Origin: Trichoderma breve
Lineage: Eukaryota; Ascomycota; Sordariomycetes; Hypocreales; Hypocreaceae
Length of the DNA stretch: 64,000 bases
Assembly: GCF_028502605.1 (NCBI RefSeq)
Contig: NC_079232.1
Span: 2,604,001 to 2,668,000 of the forward strand
Reading direction: 5' to 3'
The stretch's first letter is position 1. Each line of letters opens with the position of its first letter. The notes under the pieces were generated by a model that ran no database searches, was not told the DNA's origin, and saw only the letters and a list, made by a program, of their open reading frames with translations. A program made the translations under genes and the position numbers. Positions 1 to 10,213 of this stretch are shown here, piece after piece.

Positions 1-454
1 TAAAGTTCTTGTTTTTTAATCCCAGTTTCCATCATTGGATCTGCTTGATTAGACCAGCCAACAGAAGACAGAGAACTGTTATCATTCACCATCAATTGGG
101 CCATTCATCCACTACCCACTGCATGCTGTGGAATCTACACCCATTGGCTGTGTTGTCGTCGTATCAACATCCCACTTGGTCTTGCTAAGTCAGCAAGCCT
201 ACTGTGGGGTCTTTTCTTCTTCTTAGTCTACTCCATCAATCACGTGCCATGTCACACCTCTCTTCGTTTGCGAATTCTCTCGCCCCACCTCATTGCCCAC
301 ACGGCTCAAATTCGGCTGCACAACTCTTTGCGCTCACGTGGAGCGAGCCCTAGAACTTTTCCTGCCCACACGATTTCGCCAAACAATTCGTGATCGCGGA
401 ACGGACGACTCCAGATACCCTCAACGCCCCGACAACCCCCAAGTCACAGCAGCC
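1..454. other. 5' flank of the L9 gene
   Basis: No gene is seen. The stretch is pyrimidine-rich toward the L9 start, as expected for a highly expressed fungal ribosomal-protein promoter and leader. An open frame beginning at 293 simply runs through the leader and first intron of L9 and is not credible. Confidence 0.5.
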
Positions 455-1546
455 ATGAGGTACATTCACTCTCAGGAGATCCTGGAAATTCCAGAGGGCG
501 GTACGTTTCTCCATTTTCCTTTTTTTGATTTTGGCTTTGCAGATTCGATCGATTGCACTGGAGGAAAATGTGTCTTGGATGACGATGGAAAGGAAGAGGT
601 GGAACTAAATCTCTGTTGTTGGACATAAGAGATTGGAACTGGGACAACGAGAGGGAAACACGATCGAAAATCTGCTTGCCGACTTGGAATACGCACTCTC
701 TGAGGAAGACGAAGCTGACATTGAATTTTTTTCTCCGAATAGTCAAGGTCAACATCAAGACCCGTATCGTCACCGTTGAGGGTCCCCGAGGTACGAAGCA
801 CCACCCACAAATCGCTCGTCAAGACGCAAAACTCTTCGACGATGGATTTCGAGGCAAATTGGCAAAATCGAATTGGTAATTCTGACATGGGAGGATTATA
901 GGCAAGCTCACCAAGAACCTCGGTCACTTGGCTGTCAACTTCGGCCACCCCAAGAAGAACACCATCTCCATCGAGATCCACCACGGCAACCGTAAGAATG
1001 TCGCCACTCTCCGAACCGTCCGCTCCATCATCGAGAACTTGATCACCGGTGTCACCAAGGGATTCAAGTACAAGATGCGCTACGTCTACGCCCATTTCCC
1101 CATCAACGTCAACCTGGACAAGAACAAGGAGACCGGTCTGTTCGAGGTCGAGATCCGAAACTTCATCGGCGAGAAGATCGTCCGACGGGTTACCATGCAC
1201 GAGGGTGTCGATGTTGAGATCTCCAAGGCCCAGAAGGATGAGCTTATCCTGACCGGCAACTCACTCGAGAACGTTTCCCAGAGCGCCGCAGATATCCAGC
1301 AGATCTGCCGGGTGCGCAACAAGGATATCCGAAAGGTACGACCTATATCTGTTTTCTCATGCAATTTTCTGCAACCAATTTGGACGATTGTTGGGGCGGA
1401 ACGGAACAACGCTCTCACATTTTTGCCAAGAAAACTCTTCACCTCGATTCGTATTTACATATGAACTTGTGCTAACTTGTGTCTCAATCTAGTTCTTGGA
1501 CGGTCTGTACGTTTCCGAGAAGGGCAACGTTGTTGAGGAGGCTTAA
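455..1546 (+). CDS. rpl9: 60S ribosomal protein L9 (uL6)
   Basis: Structural protein of the large cytosolic ribosomal subunit (uL6 family). Four exons fit both frame and splice signals: 455-500, 743-790, 902-1335 and 1493-1546, giving 193 residues, the usual length for eukaryotic L9. The protein begins MRYIHSQEILEIPEG, continues GVKVNIKTRIVTVEGPRG and GKLTKNLGHLAVNF, and ends FLDGLYVSEKGNVVEEA, all hallmark L9 segments. The central exon carries the two uL6 domains, including the conserved YKMRYVYAHFPINV stretch. Introns begin GTACG(T/A) and end in AG. The first intron (242 nt) sits right after codon 15, a common arrangement in fungal ribosomal-protein genes. Codon use is strongly biased toward C-ending codons, which agrees with high expression. 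Confidence 0.97.
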
Positions 1547-2509
1547 ATGTACCGGACAAGGATCTCTGTTTCTTTTGCGTTTCTGGGACTCCGGAGTGGC
1601 GAAGGTTCATCATTGCATGTCACGTAGCAACGGGGCTACTCTTTTACAAAAAATACATCAAAAAGTAAAGTGAAAGCGATGACCACTTTTTTTCTTTTCT
1701 TCGCTGTAGACTACATGTATGATGCGTCCCTACGCCGTACTACGAAACTTGGGAATGAAAGACTGTCCTTGGCGACGAAAGAGAATGAATTGTGAATCTT
1801 GGCGTTTGAGTTTTCAAAATTGAGTCGTGGAGGAGAGAGGGAATAAAAGTCTCATACTTAATGTGAATATTTCAGTCACTTTCTAATACCGGCTTGATAC
1901 TGGCTGTGTTGGGGACAAATTCCCCATGGACTCATTTCATTGAACATCGCCACGCTATATAAATTGCCAACAAGTTCAACTTTCATGCACACATCGCCAT
2001 GCTATGTAGATTAACAAAAGTTCAACTTTCATGTACATCACTTGCTCTTCACCATCTGCTTCATCTTATCTTCATCTTCACATATACACAGCTATTCATG
2101 TCTTACAGCGTAGTCTCATTTTCATTTCGTTCGTAGTATGTACCTTTTCATGCTTGATCATATCTGACCCCCCTCATGTCTCTCATCCCTTCATTTCAAA
2201 ACATATTGCACGTTAAAAGCCAACTTCATAAGATAGTAAAGGAAAGACAGACAGAAAAAAAACCACCAGTTGGGGGAGGACGCATACTGCAGACCGCCCC
2301 CTTCCGCGCCGTCAACGCCATATGTAACCATTGTAATGTAGTAGGGTAGGGGAAAAGGGGGCTGGAAACAAGAATTAATGACGTAAAGATAGAGGGTCAG
2401 TCCCACAAAGAATGGGTGCCCTTGTGAATATGTTCACAGTGAAGGAATCGTCGTGATACGGCCCATGAGAAGCGCTACGTTAAAGCAGCGCCATTGAAGA
2501 GTGACAAAT
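1547..2509. other. Intergenic, L9 3' flank
   Basis: No gene recognised. The stretch is AT-rich and holds an imperfect tandem duplication at 1944-2036 (listed separately). L9 (plus) and the next gene (minus) converge here, so it should contain both 3' UTRs. Confidence 0.5.
1944..2036. repeat. Imperfect tandem duplication, about 47 bp x 2
   Basis: Two adjacent units, 1944-1990 and 1991-2036, both start ACATCGCCA(C/T)GCTAT and end AAGTTCAACTTTCATG(C/T)AC. They differ by several substitutions, many of them transitions, and by one base in length. It lies in the L9 3' flank and no function is evident. Confidence 0.8.
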
Positions 2510-3789
2510 TTATCGCTTGGGCGCCCTGCTGTACTGGGGTGATCGTCCGCCACGGCTGGATCTGCTGCGGCGGCTGCGCGATCTTTGGCGCGATCGTTGA
2601 CCAGTGCCAGAGCTGTTGGCTGTAAGAAGGAAGAAGCAGTTAGTAAGACGGAACATTGACATTTCAGTTTCAGTATCAGATAAAAAGAGTAAAACTTACT
2701 GTTGCTGCTAGTATAGTCGGTATAGCTGTAGTAAGAGTCGCTGTACCGCGAAGGCGTCTTGCGAGAGTTTGGCCGCTTATCCTTCTTGAGGTTAAGCAGA
2801 GTGAAGAGCGTGGCGGCCACGGCTCCGATTCCAAGCCACGTCCAGCAGCCGGCGCTGCTCTTGCGCTTCTCACGGCGATCCGTAACCACCGTCGAAGTTC
2901 CCTGCCGGCTGCTGCCCCCGAACCAGGTGCCGTGGCGATCGCGACGAGAGTGAGCCGAGGCGGAGGCGGCGCGGCTGCCGCTCTTTGAGTAGCGCTCCTC
3001 AATGACCTCCTCGCGCACGCTGTCGTCGCCAGAGCGGCGGCGGCCGCAGAGAGCAGCCCAGAGGCCGCGGGCGATGCAACAGAAGCAGAGCAGGAGCAGG
3101 AGAGCGACACCGGCCAGCGTGCCGATGACGATGCCGGCAATGGCTCCGGGGCTCAGGCCGCCGCCGTTGGTTCCCTTGCTGCCGTCGGCGCCAATGGCCT
3201 CGCCGTCGCCGGTCTCAGTGGCCGACGCTCCCGTCTCGGTGGCAGTTCCGGTGCCCGTCTGCACGACCTGGGTGGTGATGGTCGTGGTTCCAGTGACTCG
3301 GTAGGGAGCTGAGTATTGAGTGGTGGTGTGGCCGTTGGTGACGACGACAATGGGAGTCGGCTCAGCATATCCAGGCTTGGACGAGCACTGGCCCTGGAAA
3401 GCACACGACTGCCATCCGGCACAGCAGATTGGGCCGCAGGGAGACTGCGAGTCGTCCTGAGGCACGCAATCGACACCGGCGGTGGGCGACGGCACGGGCG
3501 CCCAGTGGGTGTAGTAGGTGGTGGTGAAGGTGCGCGTCTCGGTCCAGGTGCTTGTGTATGCGCCGTATCCGCCTCCGCCCAAGCAAGTAGCGACATTCCC
3601 GCTCAGCGTCGTGCACAGCTCGGTGCTATCGCAGCAGTACTGGCTGTCGGAGCCGCAGGGCGTGCCATCACAGGTGTCGCGCTGCAGCAGATAGGCGTAG
3701 GCGTTGTCGGGGCCTCTGGGGTATGGACCGGCGGCCACGATGCCTGCGGCGGCCAGCAGCGCGGACGCTGGTCGGGCGATTGAGCGCAT
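2510..3789 (-). CDS. Cys-rich secreted/membrane protein with RS-rich C-terminal tail
   Basis: Two exons on the minus strand, 3789-2700 and 2619-2510, give 399 residues. The start is the ATG at 3789; an upstream in-frame GTG would only add a basic stretch in front of the signal peptide. Residues 1-20 form a signal peptide. Residues about 36-135 hold two Cys-rich blocks (DGTPCGSDSQYCC and QSPCGPICCAGWQSC). A Thr/Ser/Gly-rich linker follows. Residues about 213-240 are a transmembrane helix, then a charged Arg/Ser segment, and a second hydrophobic segment is at about 313-334. The short last exon encodes an Arg-Ser-rich tail. The layout (ectodomain, Thr-rich stalk, helix, charged tail) resembles fungal cell-wall stress-sensor-like or Mid2-like proteins. 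No family is recognised firmly, so the sensor role is an inference. Confidence 0.75.
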
Positions 3790-6288
3790 GGCGAGGAGAC
3801 GAGGTCGCCTTTTTTGTTTCCCTCTCACGAAAGCTCAAACGGACAAGGGTTTGTGTTCGGAAGAGTCCGGTGAGTTTCTGGGTGAGGCTGGCTTGGCTGG
3901 CCCAAACGTCACAAGCGGTTCAAGTCTCACGATGCTCAAGCCACGAGAAGAGGCAAGGGAGGAAAAAAAAAAGAAGTCAATGCCGTTTGAGTGACGACGC
4001 CGTTTTTCAACCTTGCATAAGTTCCAAAGTCAAAAAAAGGAGACTTGGGAGAAAGAAGAATGGGAGCGTGCAGCTGGCGGTCTCGGCGCTGCACGATGAC
4101 TTTTATCGGCCTGCAGAGCTCGACAATCCCCAACCTCCTCCCACTTAGACGCAGGAAAATCCCAGCCCCTCCCATTTTGTCCGACTCAAAAAAAAAAAAA
4201 AAAAAAAGATCCATGATGCGCTTCGTATGCGGTACTTGCTGCACACCCTCTCGGTCTTTTGTCTTTTTAGTTACTTCTACTTGCGCACGCCTCTAAACCT
4301 GTATTACTTGGTTCAGCACGTCAGGTACTCGTATGGCTCTTTGAACCAACAATGTCACCCACACACACGCCCTCCTTCTGCTCTCTGACAGACACCGTCT
4401 AAACGGCCCGCAAGCCGCGGTGAAGCAAAAGTGCCATTTTCTTTGGTCTCGCGCAGTACAGACACGAGTATGTACAAGCGGCTACGGGCAACTTTGGTTG
4501 TGTGTGTGAGGTACCTGACATGGGGGGTCGTGGGTTTCCCAAAAGTCGGAGCGGAGGCCGACACACACTCCAAGTGAGAGTCGCCTAACCTACTCGTAGA
4601 AAGTAAAAGAAGACACACCAAAGAGACGATGAGAAAGAAAAGAATTTAGAACCCCTGACTAGAAGTGGCAAGATGCAAGATGCAGCAAGGGTCCGGGCCG
4701 GAATCTGACTTGTGATGATTCTCCATTGGCGTCTTACGAGTAACGGTTGGCGGTCACGAGAAGAATGAGAGAGAGAGAGGTGGATGGGAATGTTACAGGG
4801 TATCTGGAGATGCCGGATCGAGAATGAGGCGCTCCAGTAGCTGCAGCCAAGGACCTTGCGTTTTCTTTCAATCTTTCTTTTTGTCTCGCTTCTCGGATAG
4901 TGATCGTTGACAGGCTCGGGTTGGCCCTACGGAAGCACGGGGTGCCAGATGCCCAGAGCGGGGGAGATTTGAGATTGGATGAGCTGGCATCAGACTTTCA
5001 CATTTGAGCCGCCGCAAGATTCAAAAAGCATGGGTGGGCAGACATGGATGCGGACAGACTCCTACAAGCACCGGAGACACGGAGGAGGGACATCAAGACA
5101 CAAGTCAGGCCAGGATCAAGTATGTATCGATAGTGGGCGCCTTGTTGGCAGCTTCTGATGGGCTGGCCAGGCGAAGCGACTGGGGCCTGGGCCGGGCTGA
5201 CCTTGTTTGCGCCGATTGTTCTGATTGACTGGAACTTGATCGACTTGTCTTCCCACACTTCTCATTCTAGCTTGGCGTGCTGGACAATCCGGCAGACTAC
5301 AATGCCTACTATGGGGACGCAGCTGCATGTCGACCGCCTCGTGCGCTTGGAGGATGCATTAGTCACTAAATGCATGTCTGGATGATATGTATGGTGCTTT
5401 CTTGAGTGGCGGATAAGAACAGGAAAAAAAGAAAGACTGAAGAAAACTAAAAGAAGACGAAGAATTATGCGCTAGGGAGGTTTACGAGGGAGTTGATTGG
5501 AAAGGTTTCTCGTTCCTATTAATCGTGCAGGTGCGCCGTTTTTAAAGGCGTGGAGAGGCATTTCGGAGCCTACAAAGTGCTCCGGAGCGTGAGTAGAGAG
5601 AAAAGCGGTGCATTGCCTTTTGTTCCATTCTGGGTGGGTTTTTACATGGAGAATGGATGAATTGTTTGTTATTGATGAACAAAGAACTCATCTATGCATG
5701 TAAAAGAAGCAAGTATATTCTGTACATGTGAAAGGAACTCTTACAAAGCCATTGATTGACTCTCTTTGAATTCCCCTCATCGAGCTTGGCCTTTGTGGTT
5801 GGAAAAGCCCCTCAGCTTCAGCAGCCAAAGCAAAATGTGGCTGGTGGGGTGGCTTGTCGAGCTCTGTGGCTGCTGTGCTGTGGCTGCTGCTTTCCATTGA
5901 AAATACAGCACGGTCCCTGATCTATGGCCGAACGCCGGATAAACCCGTCTTAAAAAGGTGGGGGTGCAACATCATGGCTGGCGCAGAGCAAAGCTTCCAC
6001 AGCTGAGCTGCGACAGGACAGTGACACTCTCTCCGGTTCACCTAATTCGAACTCTGCTCTTCAGCCTCGCACAGCCCGCTGCAAGCTGGTAGGCGGCCAT
6101 CGTCTCTCCAATTGATTTCTTCTCTCTCTCAGCCTCTTCATTCATCTCCATCGACTGCTATTGGCCTCCGATCTTTCACTCTCCTTGTTCATATAACCCT
6201 CCGCGCGTCACAGCCTCGCATCGCCTCGCCTCGTCGACGTCTATCTATCTCTCCTCCCTCGAAACTAGATTCTCTTTCCACCGCCATC
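3790..6288. other. 2.5 kb divergent intergenic region
   Basis: No gene is supported between the divergent Cys-rich membrane protein and V-ATPase subunit H. Short open frames exist on both strands but none shows protein-like composition, splice continuity or a recognisable motif. A/T homopolymer runs lie at about 3963-3975 and 4189-4207. The last 200 bases before 6289 are C/T-rich, typical of a fungal core promoter and 5' UTR. Confidence 0.45.
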
Positions 6289-7979
6289 ATGTCTCTCGAT
6301 GGGCCAACCTACCTGGCCTCTCTGCAAAACAACATCCGCCACCGTCCGATCCCCTGGGATGGAGCCGTTAGAGCAGGCAGCCTCACCGAGGAGCAGCTCG
6401 CAAAGATCCGCGCCGTCGACAAAGCTAAAAGGCCCGAGCAGAGGAAGGAGATTGTGAGCGCAGACCTCGACGGATATCGGCTGCTGTTTGTTGGCGGCAA
6501 CGGCAGCCCCAGCGTCTTGGAAAAGGCAGGAAAGAATACCAGCCTCGTCCAGTACATCTTGGTGCTGCTGGCTGATTTGCTTGATGGTAAGTCAGGCCTT
6601 TCGATATACATCAACATCAAAACACCAAATAGTATTTCAACACCCAACAAGTGGCATCAGTCCAGCAATACAAGACTTGTGTGCTGCTACTGCAAAGATA
6701 TCATTCTCATCAATGAATTTTACTGCTCTTCTCTTTACATCATCGATTTCAATCTATCGCTAACGATATTCTGGTCGCGAAATAGCTGTGCCATCCCTCG
6801 CCAAGGCTCTCCTCAAGTCCCCTGAGCCATACCAGCACTTTTTGCCGCTATTCCGCGCTCACTCCAACGAGGATCCCATCCCGCTCCTGACCGCACACGC
6901 CTTGTCGAATCTTATGGCTCTGGCGCAAGATGATTCTAAAGCTACCGTCCAAGCCCTGCCCCTCATCTTCACCTACCTGTCCGGCCTGGCTCAGAGCTCC
7001 GATGCTGGCTTACAGGATTTTGCCGTGCAGGAGTACTCATCCTTGCTGTTTGGACATGTCTCTCGAGAACACTTTTGGAAGCAGCGCAGCGACACCGTTA
7101 CGCCCTTGGTCAACATTCTTCGAGCAGCTGCTGGTGTAGGCAACGGTGGCGACTCATCCGCTAGTCTCTGGAGCGGCACTGCGAGCACGCGCACTTTTGA
7201 GGGTTCTCTGAATGGAGGCGTTGGTTTACAGCTACTGTACCATGTTCTCATGGTCTTGTGGCAGATGAGCTTTGAGTCAGAACAAATCGGAGATGAGCTA
7301 AACGAGTGAGTGGTTTTGCGCGTCATGTCTAGCCTTTGATGTTCCCAACTAACCATGCTGCAGCGAATACGACATTATCCTTTTGTACACTCACCTTCTT
7401 CGACTCTCACCCAAAGAGAAGACGACCCGACTGATCCTGGCCACTCTTTACAACCTGCTAGAGAAGAACCAGAGAACGCTTCTACCTACTGCTGTGCTCG
7501 CCCGTCTCCCCGCATTGCTAGAAAATCTCAGTGGTCGCCATCTTGCCGATCCTGACTTGCTGGAAGACCTGCAAAGCCTCAAGGAACTGCTGGAAGAATA
7601 TACCAAGACGAAAACTACGTTTGACGAGTACCTGGCTGAAGTCCACTCAGGTCACCTCCGCTGGTCGCCCCCACACCGCAACACCATCTTCTGGGCAGAG
7701 AACGCACGGAAGATCCTTGAGTATCAAAACGGCGAAGTGCCTCGCAAGCTGGCCGAGATTATGCAGAAGCCCTGGGACAATGACAAGCAGGTCTTGGCTA
7801 TTGCATGCAACGACATTGGATGCCTAGTCAAAGAGGTTCCTGAGAAGCGATCACAACTCGAGAAGATTGGCTTGAAGAGACGGATTATGGAGCTCATGGC
7901 ATCCGACGACGAAAATGTTCGATGGGAGAGTCTGCGTGCCCTGGGAGGCTGGCTCAAGTACAGCTTTGAGGACAATTAG
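6289..7979 (+). CDS. vma13: V-type proton ATPase subunit H
   Basis: Regulatory subunit of the V1 sector of the vacuolar ATPase; it is needed for activity and silences V1 when detached from Vo. Three exons, 6289-6586, 6786-7305 and 7364-7979, give 477 residues, close to the yeast Vma13 length. The N-terminal HEAT/armadillo-like domain covers about residues 1-330 (for example SLVQYILVLLADLLD and VPSLAKALLKSPEPY). The C-terminal domain carries the family-typical FWAENARKILE and VLAIACNDIGCLVKEVPEKR. Introns use GTAAGT and GTGAGT donors, and the frame is continuous across both junctions. The start ATG lies in a CACCGCCATCATG context. Neighbours are unrelated core genes. Confidence 0.96.
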
Positions 7980-8739
7980 AGCCATTGACTGGATTCCGCT
8001 CTTTTATTTCCTAATTATGGAATCGGTCTTGGGCAGCTGAAGCGACTACGTCCAACTAGAACTGGAGGAGATGTTGACCTTTTTTTTATTATTACTCTTT
8101 GTTTTCTTGTTTTCTGGATGCCTCCGGGGATGCAGCATCATTTTGGAGCATCGATTGTAATTGGCATAACTACTACATGTACCTACCAAGCCAAGCCTGG
8201 GATTAGCTAGACCCTGGCCCTGACTGTGTATGATGACAATAAAGACGCAGAATTTTGAAGCTGTCACCGCCCTTTATGATGACGCATGACATTGATCAAC
8301 CAGCTGCAATAGATGAGATGGAGTCGATACATCGCCAGTGTTCTTATTTCCGGAAGATGTCGTCGTGTTCGGCTAAACATTATAGCGAATCTAACTTTTC
8401 TACTCGAACGATTCAAGCACAGATCCCCCAAAAGAACTTTTTAGCCAGGCTTCGATATCGGAGAGTGGGTTTTTATCTAGCAGCTCACTGCAGCAATCCG
8501 CAGCTACCCGAACCCGCCCCACCGTCAGAATAATCTTGCCATTACCCAATTGATATCCAACTTTATCAACAACCGCCGCTTCGGCGATTTTCGTGTCTAT
8601 CCTTTCCTCTCACGACCGCTGCCAATTCCTCTTTTCTTTTCTTTTCAGTATTCCTTAATCCCATCCTCACAATCTCCTCTCATTTCTTCTTCTTTTTTCC
8701 TTGTTTCCCTTTGCGTTTCGTCAATCAATTGGTGCCATC
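7980..8739. other. Intergenic between vma13 and gcv1
   Basis: No gene seen. The first part is the probable vma13 3' UTR; the last 200 bases before 8740 are C/T-rich with short T tracts and look like the gcv1 promoter and leader. Confidence 0.45.
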
Positions 8740-10053
8740 ATGATGAAGAGCTTCACCAGAATTGCTCGGGCATCGCCCCGCGTTAAGGCTTCGGCCTCAC
8801 TCTCTGCTGCCGGCCGCCTGTCCACTGCAGGAAGCATCCGATGCGCCTCCAATGCCTCCAACGGAGAGCCGCTCAAGAAGACGCCGCTGTACGACTTCCA
8901 CGTAGCCAATGGCGCCAAGATGGTGCCCTTTGCGGGCTACCACATGCCCGTCCAGTACTCGTCCCTGTCTCTGGCGGACTCTCACCACTTCACACGGAAC
9001 CACGCATCGCTGTTCGATGTCAGCCACATGGTTCAGCACATCTTCAAGGGTCCTGCCGCGGCGGCGTTTCTGGAAAAGGTTACGCCTTCGTCGTGGAGCA
9101 ATGTTGCGCCTATGAGTGGCAAGCTGACGACTTTCCTGTGGCCTGGTACTGGAGGCATTGTCGATGATACTATTGTTACGAGGATTGGCGAGGATGAGTT
9201 TTATGTGGTGACTAATGGAGCGTGTCTTGATAAGGACACCAAGTACATTGATGAGGAGCTGGGCAAGTTTGGTGGCGACGTCCAGTGGACGAGGCTGGAT
9301 GGGTCGGGACTGGTTGCCCTGCAGGGCCCTCAGGCTGCTGAGATTCTGAGCGAGGTCCTCGCCACTGATATCAACCTTAAGGAGTTTTACTTTGGCAACA
9401 CTGTCCAGGCTGAGCTCAAGCTTGCTGATGGCGGCAAGACTCACCCTGTCTTGATTAGCCGTGGTGGCTACACCGGAGAGGATGGCTTCGAAATCTCCTT
9501 CAACGGCAAGCTGTATCCTGCTCTGGAGAGCACCGTCAAGGCTGTTGAGTCTCTTATCAAGACTGCTGGTCCCGAGCGTCTCCAGATGGCCGGTCTCGGA
9601 GCCCGTGATTCTCTTCGTCTGGAGGCTGGTATGTGCCTTTACGGCCACGATCTGGACGACACCACCACCCCCGTCGAAGCTGGTCTCAGCTGGATCATCT
9701 CCCCCGAGCGTCGCAAGGCAGGTGGCTTCCACGGCGCCGAGATCATTCTCCCTCAGCTCACACCAAAGTCCAAGGGCGGCTCCGGCGTCGAGAGACGTCG
9801 TGTCGGCTTCGTCGTCCAGGGCGCTCCTGCTCGCGAGGGCGCGGAGATTCAGAAGGATGGCCAGACCATTGGCACAATCACCAGCGGTGTTCCCAGCCCG
9901 ACGCTCGGAAAGAACATTGCCATGGGATACATCAAGGATGGACAGCACAAGGCTGGCACCGAGGTGGATGTCGTTGTCCGTGGCCGCAAGAGGCAGGCTG
10001 TCGTGACGAAGATGCCGTTTACCCCTGCCAAGTACTGGAAGGCTCCCGCTTAA
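8740..10053 (+). CDS. gcv1: Mitochondrial aminomethyltransferase (glycine cleavage T protein)
   Basis: T protein of the glycine decarboxylase complex; it transfers the methylene group from the aminomethyl-lipoyl H protein to tetrahydrofolate, releasing ammonia, in mitochondria. Uninterrupted frame of 437 residues from the MMKSF start at 8740; an upstream in-frame ATG at 8701 lies in the leader. Residues about 1-35 are basic and Ser/Ala-rich without acids, a mitochondrial presequence. The GcvT domain starts TPLYDFHVANGAKMVPFAG and contains FDVSHM, VALQGPQA, SRGGYTGEDGFEI and the folate-site stretch GLGARDSLRLEAGMCLYGHD. The C-terminal barrel has VGFVVQGAPAREGAEI and ends in KMPFTPAKYWK. Length and motif order match the family. 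Confidence 0.97.
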   Translation: MMKSFTRIARASPRVKASASLSAAGRLSTAGSIRCASNASNGEPLKKTPLYDFHVANGAKMVPFAGYHMPVQYSSLSLADSHHFTRNHASLFDVSHMVQHIFKGPAAAAFLEKVTPSSWSNVAPMSGKLTTFLWPGTGGIVDDTIVTRIGEDEFYVVTNGACLDKDTKYIDEELGKFGGDVQWTRLDGSGLVALQGPQAAEILSEVLATDINLKEFYFGNTVQAELKLADGGKTHPVLISRGGYTGEDGFEISFNGKLYPALESTVKAVESLIKTAGPERLQMAGLGARDSLRLEAGMCLYGHDLDDTTTPVEAGLSWIISPERRKAGGFHGAEIILPQLTPKSKGGSGVERRRVGFVVQGAPAREGAEIQKDGQTIGTITSGVPSPTLGKNIAMGYIKDGQHKAGTEVDVVVRGRKRQAVVTKMPFTPAKYWKAPA

Positions 10054-10213
10054 GGGAACGGCCTTTCTTTCTTCTCTCTCTATTTTCTTTTGTTATAAAA
10101 TAGTCTTTTTTGGGATAGCGGCGGTTTTGGTTACTTAACGTGGTATATGGGAGGATTAGATATATGGATACTTCAACGTGTTTCATGGCATTTGGACTAC
10201 GAAATCGGAAAAT

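Noticed and set aside
472..1200. 242-codon minus-strand frame across L9
   Set aside because: Acid-rich translation typical of the antisense of a ribosomal-protein gene, running through its introns.
8797..9948. 383-codon open frame antisense to the glycine cleavage T gene
   Set aside because: Shadow of a codon-biased coding strand; no motif, no start context.
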